A stretch of 64,000 bases of DNA, taken from the NCBI GenBank assembly GCA_020353535.1, contig CP070696.1:4714465-4778464 (forward strand). Direction: 5' to 3'. How positions within the stretch are numbered: the first letter of the stretch is position 1; every line of letters starts with the position of its first letter. The notes beneath the pieces are model-generated. The model was not told the origin of the DNA. It searched no databases and saw only the letters and a program-made list of their open reading frames with translations. This DNA is from Spirochaetaceae bacterium (GTDB lineage Bacteria > Spirochaetota > Spirochaetia > SZUA-6 > DRHE01). Shown piece by piece: positions 24,631 through 33,081 of the stretch. A program made the position numbers and the translations under genes.

Positions 24631-25689
24631 ATGGATTCTACCTCTTTCTCCAATCGATTGAAAGACAAGATCGAAGCCATTGAAACGGAGCTCAGGCGGG
24701 TAATTCCCGACAGAATCTCCGACACCTGGGCACGAACTCAGTGCGGTCACGATCTGCACTCCATTGAGGTCGGATTGTGGCAGCGGATCAGCGATCCGGC
24801 CCGGGATCTACTGGACCGGGGGGGCAAGCGTTGGCGTCCCCTGCTGATGCTGCTCTGCGCGGAGATGTACGGCGACTGGCATCTTGCTCTTCCACTGACG
24901 CCAATGGTCGAGATCGCCCACAACGGCAGTCTGATCGTCGACGATATCGAAGACGGTGCCGTGCAGAGACGGGGTGAGCAGGCGGAGCACATCAAATTCG
25001 GCATGGATTTGGCCTTGAATGCGGGTAACCTGATGTACTTCCTTCCCGCCAGGGTTATCGATTCCGCATCCTTCACGGATGCCCAGCGGCTGCTTCTCCA
25101 TCGCTACTACGTCGAAGACATGGTCCGGCTGCATTTCGGACAGGGTCTGGATATTCTGTGGCACAGGGACCATCAGAACATCCCCAGTGAGGAGCAGTAC
25201 CGGCAGATGTGTCGTCTCAAAACAGGGGGCCTGTCCCGCCTGGCGGCCAGGGCTGCCGTAATCGCGGTTGAAGGCCAGGAGCAAAACGCCGAGGCGCTCG
25301 GCGCGGTGGCCGAAGATTTCGGTGCCTGTTTTCAGATCATCGACGATGTGAAGAATCTGGGTCCAGGGGTGCCGGGAAAACAGCGGGGGGATGACATCAT
25401 CGAAGGCAAGAAGAGTTTGCCCATCATTCTTTATCTCAATCGCCATCCCGATCACAAGCCGCAAATCCGGCGCTACTTCGAGATCGCCGGTGGAGCGGAC
25501 CAGGAGGCCGCCTGGCGAGCAGTCGGGGACCTCATAGCCTTGATAACCCCTTCCGGCTGTCTGCAGGAGGCGGAACAGCAGGCCAGAGGGCTTCTGGCGG
25601 ATACCATAGACAAACTAGAAAGGATCGCCCCTCCCTCCACAGCCCGGGACCAGCTTGTCGGGCTGGTCGACCTGCTCATTACAGGTTGA
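24631..25689 (+). CDS. Polyprenyl/geranylgeranyl diphosphate synthase, eukaryal-like
   Basis: Builds C15-C20 or longer prenyl diphosphates from IPP. At 352 residues the core resembles eukaryal type GGPP synthases more than bacterial IspA: the first Asp-rich motif is SLIVDDIEDGAVQRRG, then a GNLMYFL stretch, FGQGLDILWHRD, YRQMCRLKTGGL, and a second motif FQIIDDVKNLG, where the fourth position is Asn as in eukaryal DDYAN. EGKKSLPIILYL supplies the downstream Lys. Product length cannot be read. ispD and ispF 6 kb away supply the MEP pathway. It is followed by the rhomboid gene. Confidence 0.85.
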   Translation: MDSTSFSNRLKDKIEAIETELRRVIPDRISDTWARTQCGHDLHSIEVGLWQRISDPARDLLDRGGKRWRPLLMLLCAEMYGDWHLALPLTPMVEIAHNGSLIVDDIEDGAVQRRGEQAEHIKFGMDLALNAGNLMYFLPARVIDSASFTDAQRLLLHRYYVEDMVRLHFGQGLDILWHRDHQNIPSEEQYRQMCRLKTGGLSRLAARAAVIAVEGQEQNAEALGAVAEDFGACFQIIDDVKNLGPGVPGKQRGDDIIEGKKSLPIILYLNRHPDHKPQIRRYFEIAGGADQEAAWRAVGDLIALITPSGCLQEAEQQARGLLADTIDKLERIAPPSTARDQLVGLVDLLITG

Positions 25690-25715
25690 CGAATCGACTT
25701 CGAGATACGTACTTT
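25686..25715 (+). promoter_or_regulatory. Candidate promoter of the rhomboid gene
   Basis: TTGACG (25686-25691, containing the stop of the previous gene), 18 nt, TACTTT (25710-25715), 6 nt to ATG 25722. Confidence 0.4.
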
Positions 25716-25721
25716 CAAGGT

Positions 25722-26393
25722 ATGAGTGAGCTTCCCTTCCACAAGCGCCCCCTTAGCTATCGCTACTACAATGCCACCCTCACCCTTATTATCCTCAACG
25801 TGGGAATATTCCTGATAAGCATGCTGCTTTCGAACCGTGTGGTATCGACACCCTACGGCAGATATCCCCTGCTCTACTACTACGTCTCGCTTATCCCCTA
25901 TCGGATCGTAGCAGACAAATCGATCTGGCAGGTCGTCACCTACATGTTTGTGCACGGGAGCGTACGGCATATCCTATTCAATATGTTAGCCCTGTTCATA
26001 TTCGGTACCGCTCTGGAACGAAGATTGGGAAGCTCGGAGTTTCTCCTTTACTACTTTCTTACCGGCGTCGGTGCCGGAGTGGCGACTCTGGCCGTCAACT
26101 GGTATGCCGGTATGGCTTTGATACCCGTGGTCGGCGCCTCCGGAGCCATCTACGGTCTCCTGTTGGCCTATGCAACGCTCTATCCGGACTCCCGGCTGTA
26201 CGTGTTCGGTATTCTGCCGATCCGCGCCCCATTATTGGTGCTTCTATTCGCCGGAGGGGCATTGCTATTTCTTGTGACTGGAACCCGCAACGGTGTGGCC
26301 CACCTAACTCATCTGGCCGGCCTCGTCTTCGGTTATCTTTACTTTGTCATTCGAATGGGCATCAATCCGATCAGGGTGTTTTTCAGACGCTGA
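25722..26393 (+). CDS. Rhomboid-family intramembrane serine protease
   Basis: A 223-residue membrane protein with about six helices. The catalytic Ser is in VVGASGAIYG (GxSG) and the catalytic His in AHLTHLAGLVFGY. The HGSVRHILFNMLALF helix carries the conserved His/Asn of the oxyanion region. Such proteases cut transmembrane segments within the bilayer; the substrate is unknown. ATG 25722 is chosen over an earlier TTG that overlaps the previous stop. Confidence 0.9.
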   Translation: MSELPFHKRPLSYRYYNATLTLIILNVGIFLISMLLSNRVVSTPYGRYPLLYYYVSLIPYRIVADKSIWQVVTYMFVHGSVRHILFNMLALFIFGTALERRLGSSEFLLYYFLTGVGAGVATLAVNWYAGMALIPVVGASGAIYGLLLAYATLYPDSRLYVFGILPIRAPLLVLLFAGGALLFLVTGTRNGVAHLTHLAGLVFGYLYFVIRMGINPIRVFFRR

Positions 26394-26419
26394 GGCCATT
26401 CTGCCGATACTAAGGGTGG

Positions 26420-27088
26420 ATGCTCCAAAGATTCTTCGCGGTTTCTGTACTTCTCCTCCTTTCGCTACCCGCTCATGCCCAGACAGAGCTGATCAGCCTG
26501 CGTCTTTGGTGCGAGCTGGAACCGATGGTGCAGGAAAACGAGGAATATCCCCTATCCACAGCGGCGGCGCAGGCTCGCGCCCTCGAGGAAGCGCGGGGGA
26601 TTCTTTCCGGCATGATCTACGGCTTTCGCTTCAGCTACACCCCCGGCGACAGCGTTCGAAAGATCGGGGAACAGTTCACCATAACCCCCGTTGCCGAGGT
26701 GCTGTGGGGTGATCCCAATCTGCGAATTGCCGATGCCTACATCAAAGAAAGCCTGCTGTTCGTCAAGGTAAGCTACGAACTGGAGGACTTTCAGTTTGCC
26801 CGCAGACGGGCATGGGCCAGCAATTCCGTTGAGGCCAGTTCGGGAGTTGGCAGCTACAGTGTTTTTACGGCACCCGGTCCGGAGGGAAAACGACAGGCTC
26901 TGCAGGAAGCACTGAAAAACGCCGTCCGCGAAGCCCTGCGGCCGGTGCACTACAACAAGCCTCGCGAAGTCACCGGAGAGATCATCATCTGGAGCGAACC
27001 GCAAACCGTTATTCGATCCGGAACCTATACAACGCAGTTGGATGTGAAGCTGCGGGTAAAAGAGATCCGCTCGTATAGCCTCTTCTAA
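26420..27088 (+). CDS. Secreted hypothetical protein
   Basis: 222 residues with a signal peptide ending ALPAHAQ-like (LLLLSLPAHAQ). The mature part begins TELISLRLWCELEP, with helices rich in Ala/Glu (STAAAQARALEEARGILSGMIYGFRF) and a C-terminal beta segment ending VKEIRSYSLF. No family recognised. Together with the next gene it forms a pair of exported proteins. No strong ribosome site is seen (AAGGGTGG abuts the ATG). Confidence 0.65.
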   Translation: MLQRFFAVSVLLLLSLPAHAQTELISLRLWCELEPMVQENEEYPLSTAAAQARALEEARGILSGMIYGFRFSYTPGDSVRKIGEQFTITPVAEVLWGDPNLRIADAYIKESLLFVKVSYELEDFQFARRRAWASNSVEASSGVGSYSVFTAPGPEGKRQALQEALKNAVREALRPVHYNKPREVTGEIIIWSEPQTVIRSGTYTTQLDVKLRVKEIRSYSLF

Positions 27089-27110
27089 TAAAAATCAGTA
27101 TTGTTGCTCT

Positions 27111-28691
27111 ATGGACGTGAAAAGACTGCTGCTCTCGGTCCTTGCTCTAACTGTGCTGGCTATCGCCCTGCCCGCCCAGGAGAGCGAGGAGGAGCAACCG
27201 AGTGAGTTTGTTCTGGTTTATTCCCCAAAAAATCTGGTATTGGATCCGCGGCACATCTACACTACAATGGAATCCGAACTGTCCACCGGTATTTACGAGG
27301 GTTTGCTGAGCTATCATCCCTTTTCTCTTGAACCGCTCCCGGCTGTCGCCTCGGAGTGGAAGATAAGCCCCGACCGAACCGTTTACACCTTCACCTTGCG
27401 GGAAAATGCCCGTTTCAGCAACGGCGATCCGGTGCAGGCACAGGATTTTCTGGATTCCTGGTTGCGGGTTCTAGAACCCGGTGCCGGAGCGGAATACTCC
27501 TTTCTCTTCGATGTCATCAAAGGAGCGCGGGACTACCGCCTTGGCCGGGAAGTAGAAGACTTGGGGATTCGAGTAATTTCCCCGACCCGACTGGAAGTCG
27601 AGTTGGAGAGGCCGGCCAGCCATTTTCTAAAAATCCTCTGCCACATGACCTTCGCGCCGATACATTCTTCCTACAGGAACCGGGAACGTTGGGATCGGGA
27701 GGCTACGCTGATAGGCAACGGGCCCTACTACGTCCACGAACGCAAGCCTGCAGAGCTGGTAATGAAGAAGAATCAGCTGTATTGGGATGCCAGCCGGGTC
27801 GAGATAGAAACCCTGCGCATTCGTTTCATGGACGACCCGGAAGCGATCAGCCAGGCGTTCAACAACGGGGAGGTGCACTGGACGAACAATTGGGATACCG
27901 AATTGTTGCTCGACCGAACCAAGATCGTGTTCAATCCCCTGTTCGCGACCAGCTACTTCTTCTTCGTCTGCAACCAGGAACCCTGGAGCGACGAGCGCGT
28001 TCGGCGGGCCCTGGTCCTTCTCTCGCCATGGGAACAGATCCGCAATGAGGAGGAGGTGCTCCTGCCTACGAGCAATCTCATTCCGGGGATCCCCGGCTAT
28101 CCGGAGGTGGAGGGAATCGAAACGTCAAGTCGTCAGGAGGCACTTCGTCTGCTCGAAGAGGCGGGCTATCCCGGCGGAAACGGGCTGCCGTCCCTGCTCT
28201 TCAAGCTGCCCGGGGATTCAGAGAGCCGGCGCATCGCCGAGATCATGGCGGAAGCCTGGAAGGCGGAACTCGATCTGAAGGTGGGCTATCAATCCTTTCC
28301 CTTCGAGGTGTACCTGGAAGAGGTAAAGAAGGCGGATTTCACGATCGGTTCGGCTACCTGGATCGGCGACTACGCCGATCCTCTGACCTTCCTCCAGATG
28401 TGGACCGCCGACAGCAACCTCAACGATGCCCGTTTCAGCGATGAGGAGTTCGACGCCTTGATCGAGCGATCCTTCGGCCAGGAAGGACGGGAGCGCTACC
28501 AGACGCTCGGAGAAAGTGAAGGTGTACTGCTACAAAAGGCGGTTGTTCTGCCGATAAGCCACACGCCGGCGTTCAACCTTATCGATTTGGACCGGGTGGA
28601 GGGATGGTTTCCCAACGTCCTCAACATCCACCCCCTGAAGTATCTTCGTTTTCGGGCTCTTAGGCTGCCCCCCGGCATCGTAAAACTCTAG
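27111..28691 (+). CDS. Peptide/oligopeptide-type ABC substrate-binding protein
   Basis: An OppA/DppA family (SBP_bac_5) protein of 526 residues with a signal peptide (LTVLAIALPAQ). Family segments: PLPAVASEWKISPDRTVYTFTLRENARFSNGDPVQAQDF, GNGPYYVHERKP, LRFM near ETLRIRFMDDPEA, and a C-terminal VLPISH. No lipobox is present, so it would be free in the periplasm. No permease is adjacent, so it is an orphan that may serve a transporter elsewhere or act as a sensor. Its stop shares CTAG with the convergent gene. Confidence 0.88.
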   Translation: MDVKRLLLSVLALTVLAIALPAQESEEEQPSEFVLVYSPKNLVLDPRHIYTTMESELSTGIYEGLLSYHPFSLEPLPAVASEWKISPDRTVYTFTLRENARFSNGDPVQAQDFLDSWLRVLEPGAGAEYSFLFDVIKGARDYRLGREVEDLGIRVISPTRLEVELERPASHFLKILCHMTFAPIHSSYRNRERWDREATLIGNGPYYVHERKPAELVMKKNQLYWDASRVEIETLRIRFMDDPEAISQAFNNGEVHWTNNWDTELLLDRTKIVFNPLFATSYFFFVCNQEPWSDERVRRALVLLSPWEQIRNEEEVLLPTSNLIPGIPGYPEVEGIETSSRQEALRLLEEAGYPGGNGLPSLLFKLPGDSESRRIAEIMAEAWKAELDLKVGYQSFPFEVYLEEVKKADFTIGSATWIGDYADPLTFLQMWTADSNLNDARFSDEEFDALIERSFGQEGRERYQTLGESEGVLLQKAVVLPISHTPAFNLIDLDRVEGWFPNVLNIHPLKYLRFRALRLPPGIVKL

Positions 28692-29392
28692 GTCCTTCTA
28701 CCCCTCCGAGGTCTGCGGCCGATCCCTTCGAGCAGATGTTGAATACGCTCCCGTAGCAAAAAGCCGAGCACGAACAAGGCCGCCGCGATAAAGAAGACCG
28801 TTCCCGCCAAAATCCAGCGCCTGTCCGCCGCTGCATTACCGATCAGGGCGCTGCCTATGATCCCGGGGATTCTACCCAGTGTAGAGTACAGCAGGAAAAA
28901 GTGAAGCTTCATGATGGACAGTCCGGCTACGTAGCAGAGAATGTCTTTCGGAATCCCGGGTATTAAGAAAAATAAAAAGAAGGACAGCCTGGCTTTTGGA
29001 GAAGTGGCAATTTTACGAGCCTGTTCTACCTTTTGCGGTGTAAACAGGGCGTTGACGAAGGGCACACCAAGAATGCGGGCGATCACAAAGTTGAAGGTCG
29101 CTCCCAGCGTGATTCCGGTTACAGAAAGAACCGTACCCATCCACAGGCCGAATGCGTAACCTCCGGCCACCTGGGGGATCTCCCCGGGAATAAAAAAAAA
29201 CACCACCTGGAACGCTTGCACGGCCACGAAGACCAGGGGCGCGACAACCCCGGTAGCACGGATCCACTCCCGCAGTGCCTGGGGGGAGCTGAACAGTTCG
29301 AAGAGCTGCCTTCGAAGCACGAAGGTCAATACGAGCAGCGCCAGAAACAGGCAGGGGAAGGCGAGCAGGGAAAGGAGCTTTTTGATCCTCAT
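28688..29392 (-). CDS. TVP38/TMEM64 (VTT-domain, DedA-like) membrane protein
   Basis: A 234-residue protein with about six hydrophobic segments. The VTT/SNARE-associated domain is recognisable from FFIPGEIPQVAGGYAFGLW, the following GITLGATFNFVIARILG, and FLIPGIPKDILCYVAGLS. Family members are thought to move phospholipids or maintain membranes. ATG 29392 is chosen because the upstream 85 codons of the open frame are antisense to carD. It is divergent from carD with 74 nt between starts. Confidence 0.88.
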   Translation of the reverse strand: MRIKKLLSLLAFPCLFLALLVLTFVLRRQLFELFSSPQALREWIRATGVVAPLVFVAVQAFQVVFFFIPGEIPQVAGGYAFGLWMGTVLSVTGITLGATFNFVIARILGVPFVNALFTPQKVEQARKIATSPKARLSFFLFFLIPGIPKDILCYVAGLSIMKLHFFLLYSTLGRIPGIIGSALIGNAAADRRWILAGTVFFIAAALFVLGFLLRERIQHLLEGIGRRPRRGRRT

Positions 29393-29428
29393 AATATTTC
29401 GACGTATTATGAACCGAATCCAGCTCCT

Positions 29429-29457
29429 TTGACTACGTTCCCCAATTTTTGTATTAT
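29429..29457 (+). promoter_or_regulatory. Promoter of carD-ispD-ispF-nth (leaderless spacing)
   Basis: TTGACT (29429-29434), 17 nt, TATTAT (29452-29457), 9 nt to ATG 29467. It is one of the best promoter matches in the window. Confidence 0.65.
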
Positions 29458-29466
29458 GTTGCCATA

Positions 29467-30204
29467 ATGGCCACAACCTCAAAGAAATCATCTCAAGCAG
29501 CGAAAAAAACATCGAAGCATACCAAAACAAAGAAAAAGATGACTGCGAAGAGCAGTACCAAGAGCTCGAAGCGGGATTCGGTGACAAAGGCAAAACCAGC
29601 CAGGAAACCTGCCGCAGCCAAAAAAACCTCAAAAATGGATCCGGCACGGAGCAAGACTTCCGCGGCTGTCAAGACGAAGTCCACTACGGCAAAACCAGCC
29701 AAAGCCCGCACCCGCAAGCTGAGGTACAAGAAGGGACAGGAAATCGTCTATCCTCTCCAGGGTGTCGGTCAGATCAAATCGATCGAGGAACGGGCATTTC
29801 GCAGCACCAAACTTCTGTACTATATCATCTATCTGGAAGTGTCGGACATGACGATCATGGTTCCGGTGGACAAAGCGGACGAGCTGGGGATCCGGCCGAT
29901 CGTGGACAAGCGTCAGGCCAACAAGGCACTCAAGCTGATATCCGAGGAGTATGAACCGGTACCGACGGATTGGAAGGCCCGCTATCAAAACAATCTGGAT
30001 CTGCTGAAAAAGGGCAGTGTGCTGGACATTGCCACAGTTGTTCGAGCCCTCTATCACCGCAGCAGAATCAAAGAGCTTCCGATCTTGGAGCGGAAACTGT
30101 ACGACAGCGCGTTGAAACTTCTCGTGGACGAGATCTCTTTCTCCCTGCAGAAGGGCAAGGAAGAGGTGGAGGAGCTGGTTCTGAGCAAGATGGAGGTGAA
30201 TTGA
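29467..30204 (+). CDS. carD: CarD-family transcription regulator with N-terminal histone H1-like tail
   Basis: Residues ~88-245 are a CarD/CdnL domain (KKGQEIVYPLQGVGQIKSIEE, then a helical C-terminal half), which binds RNA polymerase beta and stabilises open complexes. Residues 1-~85 are a Lys/Ala/Ser/Thr/Pro tail (KKTSKHTKTKKK, KPARKPAAAKKT) resembling histone H1 C-termini and likely bind DNA non-specifically. Myxococcus CarD has the opposite order, with its HMGA-like tail at the C-terminus. ATG 29467 gives a near-leaderless transcript; starts at 29539 or later would still keep part of the tail. The gene is followed by ispD with a TTGA overlap. Confidence 0.88.
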   Translation: MATTSKKSSQAAKKTSKHTKTKKKMTAKSSTKSSKRDSVTKAKPARKPAAAKKTSKMDPARSKTSAAVKTKSTTAKPAKARTRKLRYKKGQEIVYPLQGVGQIKSIEERAFRSTKLLYYIIYLEVSDMTIMVPVDKADELGIRPIVDKRQANKALKLISEEYEPVPTDWKARYQNNLDLLKKGSVLDIATVVRALYHRSRIKELPILERKLYDSALKLLVDEISFSLQKGKEEVEELVLSKMEVN

Positions 30205-30875
30205 GCTCCGACGCGGTCATAATTACCGCTGCCGGGTCCAGTAAACGCTGGGCGGACAAAGAGAAGAAAGAGTACGCCGATCTTGACGGCCGGCCGGTGT
30301 TGTGCTGGACTGTTCAACCCTTCCTTGAGACGGCACCGCCCCTGCAGATAGTGATCACCCTGCCGCAAAAGGATATCCCGAAAGTACAAGAGCTCCTTCG
30401 AATCCTGGGCGATACCACCCGCATCCATTTCGTAGCAGGTGGGGAAAGTCGCCAGGAATCGGTGCGGCTCGGCCTGGAAGCGCTGCAGGAACAATCACCG
30501 AAGATCGTATTGATCCACGACGGCGCCCGTCCCTGGGTTGACAGAGCCTTGATCGGCAGGGTCTTGGAGGGAGCCCGCAGGTGGGGCGCCTGCATCCCGG
30601 TGGTTGATGCCAGTGAAGCTCCCAAGCGGGTAGGTCCATCGGGATTGATACTCCAGGACCTGTCCCGGGAACGGTTCAAGCTTGCCCAAACACCCCAGGG
30701 ATTTCTCTATGACCGGATCCTGGAGGCGCACCGCCGCGGTAAAGACAATCCCCGCTTGTTCATAGACGATGCCGAAATCTACGCGGCCTACTGGTCCGGG
30801 GTGTTCACCATTCCCGGGAACCGGCGGAACAGGAAAATCACCTTCAAAGAGGATCTGCGCAGCCTATTGCGATGA
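30201..30875 (+). CDS. ispD: 2-C-methyl-D-erythritol 4-phosphate cytidylyltransferase
   Basis: Makes CDP-methylerythritol in the MEP isoprenoid pathway. The 224 residues carry the nucleotide loop ITAAGSSKRW with KKEY, the GGESRQESVRLGLEAL segment, VLIHDGARPWV, and the C-terminal GNRRNRKITFKEDL. The TTG start at 30201 overlaps the carD stop in TTGA with GGAGG 5 nt upstream; the longer frame lies inside carD. In many spirochetes ispD and ispF are fused; here they are separate, with a hairpin between. Confidence 0.93.
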   Translation: MSSDAVIITAAGSSKRWADKEKKEYADLDGRPVLCWTVQPFLETAPPLQIVITLPQKDIPKVQELLRILGDTTRIHFVAGGESRQESVRLGLEALQEQSPKIVLIHDGARPWVDRALIGRVLEGARRWGACIPVVDASEAPKRVGPSGLILQDLSRERFKLAQTPQGFLYDRILEAHRRGKDNPRLFIDDAEIYAAYWSGVFTIPGNRRNRKITFKEDLRSLLR

Positions 30876-30876
30876 C

Positions 30877-30910
30877 AGCCGGCAATTATTCCATGCGGAG
30901 ATTGCCGGCT
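30877..30910 (+). other. Intercistronic hairpin between ispD and ispF
   Basis: AGCCGGCAAT (30877-30886) and ATTGCCGGCT (30901-30910) form a perfect 10-bp stem with a 14-nt loop, beginning 1 nt after the ispD stop. There is no T tract, so it is more likely an mRNA stability or processing element than a terminator. Confidence 0.6.
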
Positions 30911-30961
30911 GGAAGAGGACATCGCAATCCACAGAAAATAATGGAGATGGGAGAGTGCGAT

Positions 30962-31435
30962 ATGAGAATCGGCTTCGGCTACGACAGCCATAGATTGGTG
31001 CCGGGACGAACCCTCATCTTGGGAGGCGTGAGCGTTCCGAATGCCCTGGGCCCGGAGGCGCATTCGGACGGGGATGTACTAATCCATGCCCTGATCGACG
31101 CCCTTTTGGGTGCATGCGCCCTCGGCGACATCGGACGGCTGTTTCCACCTTCCGACGAGCGCTACCGGGATATCTCCAGCCGCATCCTGCTCGCCCGAAC
31201 CCTGGAAGTCTTGTCGAAAGGGGGATTTCGGCCCAGGAACGTGGACGCGACTATCGTCCTCGAATCCCCTCGACTGTCCCCCTACATCGAGCAGATGCGG
31301 AGTAATCTCAGCCAGGATATGGGCATCCCCGCTACGGCCATATCGGTGAAGGCAAAGACCAAGGAAGGGCTGGGCCTGACCGGTCAAGGCCGGGCGGTGG
31401 AAGCCTACGCGGTGGCTCTGGTGGAGGAAGATTGA
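30962..31435 (+). CDS. ispF: 2-C-methyl-D-erythritol 2,4-cyclodiphosphate synthase
   Basis: Fifth step of the MEP pathway; trimeric zinc enzyme of 157 residues. Visible: MRIGFGYDSHRL (metal ligands Asp-x-His), SDGDVLIHALIDALLGA, GDIGRLFPPSDERY, and KAKTKEGLGLTGQGRAVEAYAVALV. ATG 30962 starts at the conserved strand, with GGGAG about 9 nt upstream; the longer frame from 30872 covers the hairpin. Its stop overlaps nth in TTGA. Confidence 0.95.
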   Translation: MRIGFGYDSHRLVPGRTLILGGVSVPNALGPEAHSDGDVLIHALIDALLGACALGDIGRLFPPSDERYRDISSRILLARTLEVLSKGGFRPRNVDATIVLESPRLSPYIEQMRSNLSQDMGIPATAISVKAKTKEGLGLTGQGRAVEAYAVALVEED

Positions 31436-32118
31436 GCCCCCCTACCGGTGGCTTTCCGGGGGAGACTGGTGGCTCCCTTGAGGAGATCGTCGCCACTCTA
31501 CGGGAGTTCCTGAAAGGATCCCCCCTGCCCTCGGTTTCGGAGGTAGCGCAGCGCAAAGCGGATCCTTTCCGCATCCTGGTTTCCACCATGATCTCCCTGC
31601 GCACCAAGGATGAGGTGACCGCAACCGCGTCCGAGCGTCTGCTGGCCCGTGCGCCCACGGCGCAGGCGCTCCTGCGGCTCGAGTCGAAGGAGATCGCCGA
31701 GCTGATCTACCCGGCGGGTTTTTACAACACCAAGGCGAAAAATCTGAAAGCGATGGCGGAAGCTCTGGTATCCCTATACGGGGGGCGGGTACCGGAGGCG
31801 ATGGAGCAGCTGCTCGCGCTGCCCGGGGTGGGACGCAAGACCGCGAATCTGGTGCGTAATCTGGGCTACGATCTGGAAGGCATCTGTGTGGACACCCATG
31901 TGCACCGCATCAGCAACCGGCTCGGCTGGGTTCAGACAAAAACGCCGGAACAGACCGAGAGCGCTTTGGAGACCGTACTACCCCGAAAGTACTGGATACC
32001 GATCAACGAGCTGTTGGTACGCTTCGGCCAAACCCTCTGTACGCCGCTGAGCCCTTTCTGCTCCCGCTGTCCGATCCGCACGCTCTGTCCCCGCATCGGG
32101 GTGGAACGCTCCCGGTAG
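31432..32118 (+). CDS. nth: Endonuclease III (DNA glycosylase/AP lyase)
   Basis: Removes oxidised pyrimidines. Residues 1-228 include the helix-hairpin-helix LPGVGRKTANLV with the catalytic Lys, the catalytic Asp in VDTHVHRISNRLG, and a C-terminal [4Fe-4S] cluster motif CTPLSPFCSRCPIRTLC (C-x6/7-C-x2-C-x5-C type). The start is TTG at 31432, again inside TTGA with GGAGG upstream, so it is translationally coupled to ispF. It ends the carD operon. Confidence 0.94.
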   Translation: MSPPTGGFPGETGGSLEEIVATLREFLKGSPLPSVSEVAQRKADPFRILVSTMISLRTKDEVTATASERLLARAPTAQALLRLESKEIAELIYPAGFYNTKAKNLKAMAEALVSLYGGRVPEAMEQLLALPGVGRKTANLVRNLGYDLEGICVDTHVHRISNRLGWVQTKTPEQTESALETVLPRKYWIPINELLVRFGQTLCTPLSPFCSRCPIRTLCPRIGVERSR

Positions 32119-32238
32119 TGGGAGTGACGGCATAAGCAAACTTTCCCCCCTGAGATTCTTAAGATCCTCGGTCGATGGTGGGGGCGGTGCTGCAGTAAAG
32201 GAATCAACTCAAGGTAGCGGGTTGGGTTGAGGGCTTCA

Positions 32239-33072
32239 TCAGTCCAGATCCACGGTCAGAAAGGCTCGATCGATCTCGATTATTGGATCCCGGCTCCATC
32301 GCCACTCATCCGAATAGCCCAGGCAGTTGCAGATGAAACGGGTACCCTTGACCGTCGCCTGTTTGCGGTAGTGCACATGGCCGCATATCGAGTACCGTAC
32401 CCCGTATGCGAGGGCCAGTTCCCCGTACTCCGGACTTCCAAGAAATGCATTCAGGTATATCCACTCAGGATCGGGACGCTGAACCGTGAACTCCTTTCGG
32501 GGAAGCACATGAGTCACCAGGATGAGTTTGTGATTGTCGGAACCGGAACCCTTCGCCGAGGTGATTTTCTCCAGCTGAGTGTCGAGCTTCTCATAGAAGG
32601 TGCGGTGCATCTCGAGGGTGTGTCGATCCCAATTCGCTTTGATCCGGTCCTGCCAGATGCGTTCACCGAACTGCATGCGGTCGAAATCCTCCCGAGAGTA
32701 CTGGGCGCCGCCGAAGGAGTAGTCATACCAGCCTAGATCGCCGATAATCGTCCAGCCGTCTGCGATTTCCTGCGGTCCTCTGCTCAGGTTTCCGGGAAAG
32801 CGTTCCAGCGCTTCATAGGCCTGCCAGGCGGTGATGTCCGGATGAGCTTCGTTCCAGATGTCGTGATTTCCCGGAACGAACAGAAGCGGCAGTCCGGAAC
32901 GTTCCTGCAGTTGATCGAGTGACTCGAGGGTTAGCCGATAATCGCTGGAGACATCCCCGGCGATCACCATCGTTTCAACCCCGCGGCGATGGATGGTAGC
33001 GAGGAGTGCCTCGATTACGGGCTGGCCGCCGTTCAGATCAACATGAATGTCTGAAAGGATTCCGATGCGCAT
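32239..33072 (-). CDS. Metallophosphoesterase
   Basis: A calcineurin-like phosphoesterase of 277 residues. Metal-binding motifs are in order: SDIHVD, AGDVSSD, PGNHDIW, VTHVLP and GHVHYRK. The substrate is not evident; cyclic nucleotides or phosphoesters are typical. It starts 9 nt after the ABC permease and is the last gene of that operon, so a role in nutrient processing is possible (inference). The 120-nt gap up to nth (32119-32238) shows nothing. Confidence 0.88.
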   Translation of the reverse strand: MRIGILSDIHVDLNGGQPVIEALLATIHRRGVETMVIAGDVSSDYRLTLESLDQLQERSGLPLLFVPGNHDIWNEAHPDITAWQAYEALERFPGNLSRGPQEIADGWTIIGDLGWYDYSFGGAQYSREDFDRMQFGERIWQDRIKANWDRHTLEMHRTFYEKLDTQLEKITSAKGSGSDNHKLILVTHVLPRKEFTVQRPDPEWIYLNAFLGSPEYGELALAYGVRYSICGHVHYRKQATVKGTRFICNCLGYSDEWRWSRDPIIEIDRAFLTVDLD

Positions 33073-33081
33073 GAGGGTCCT

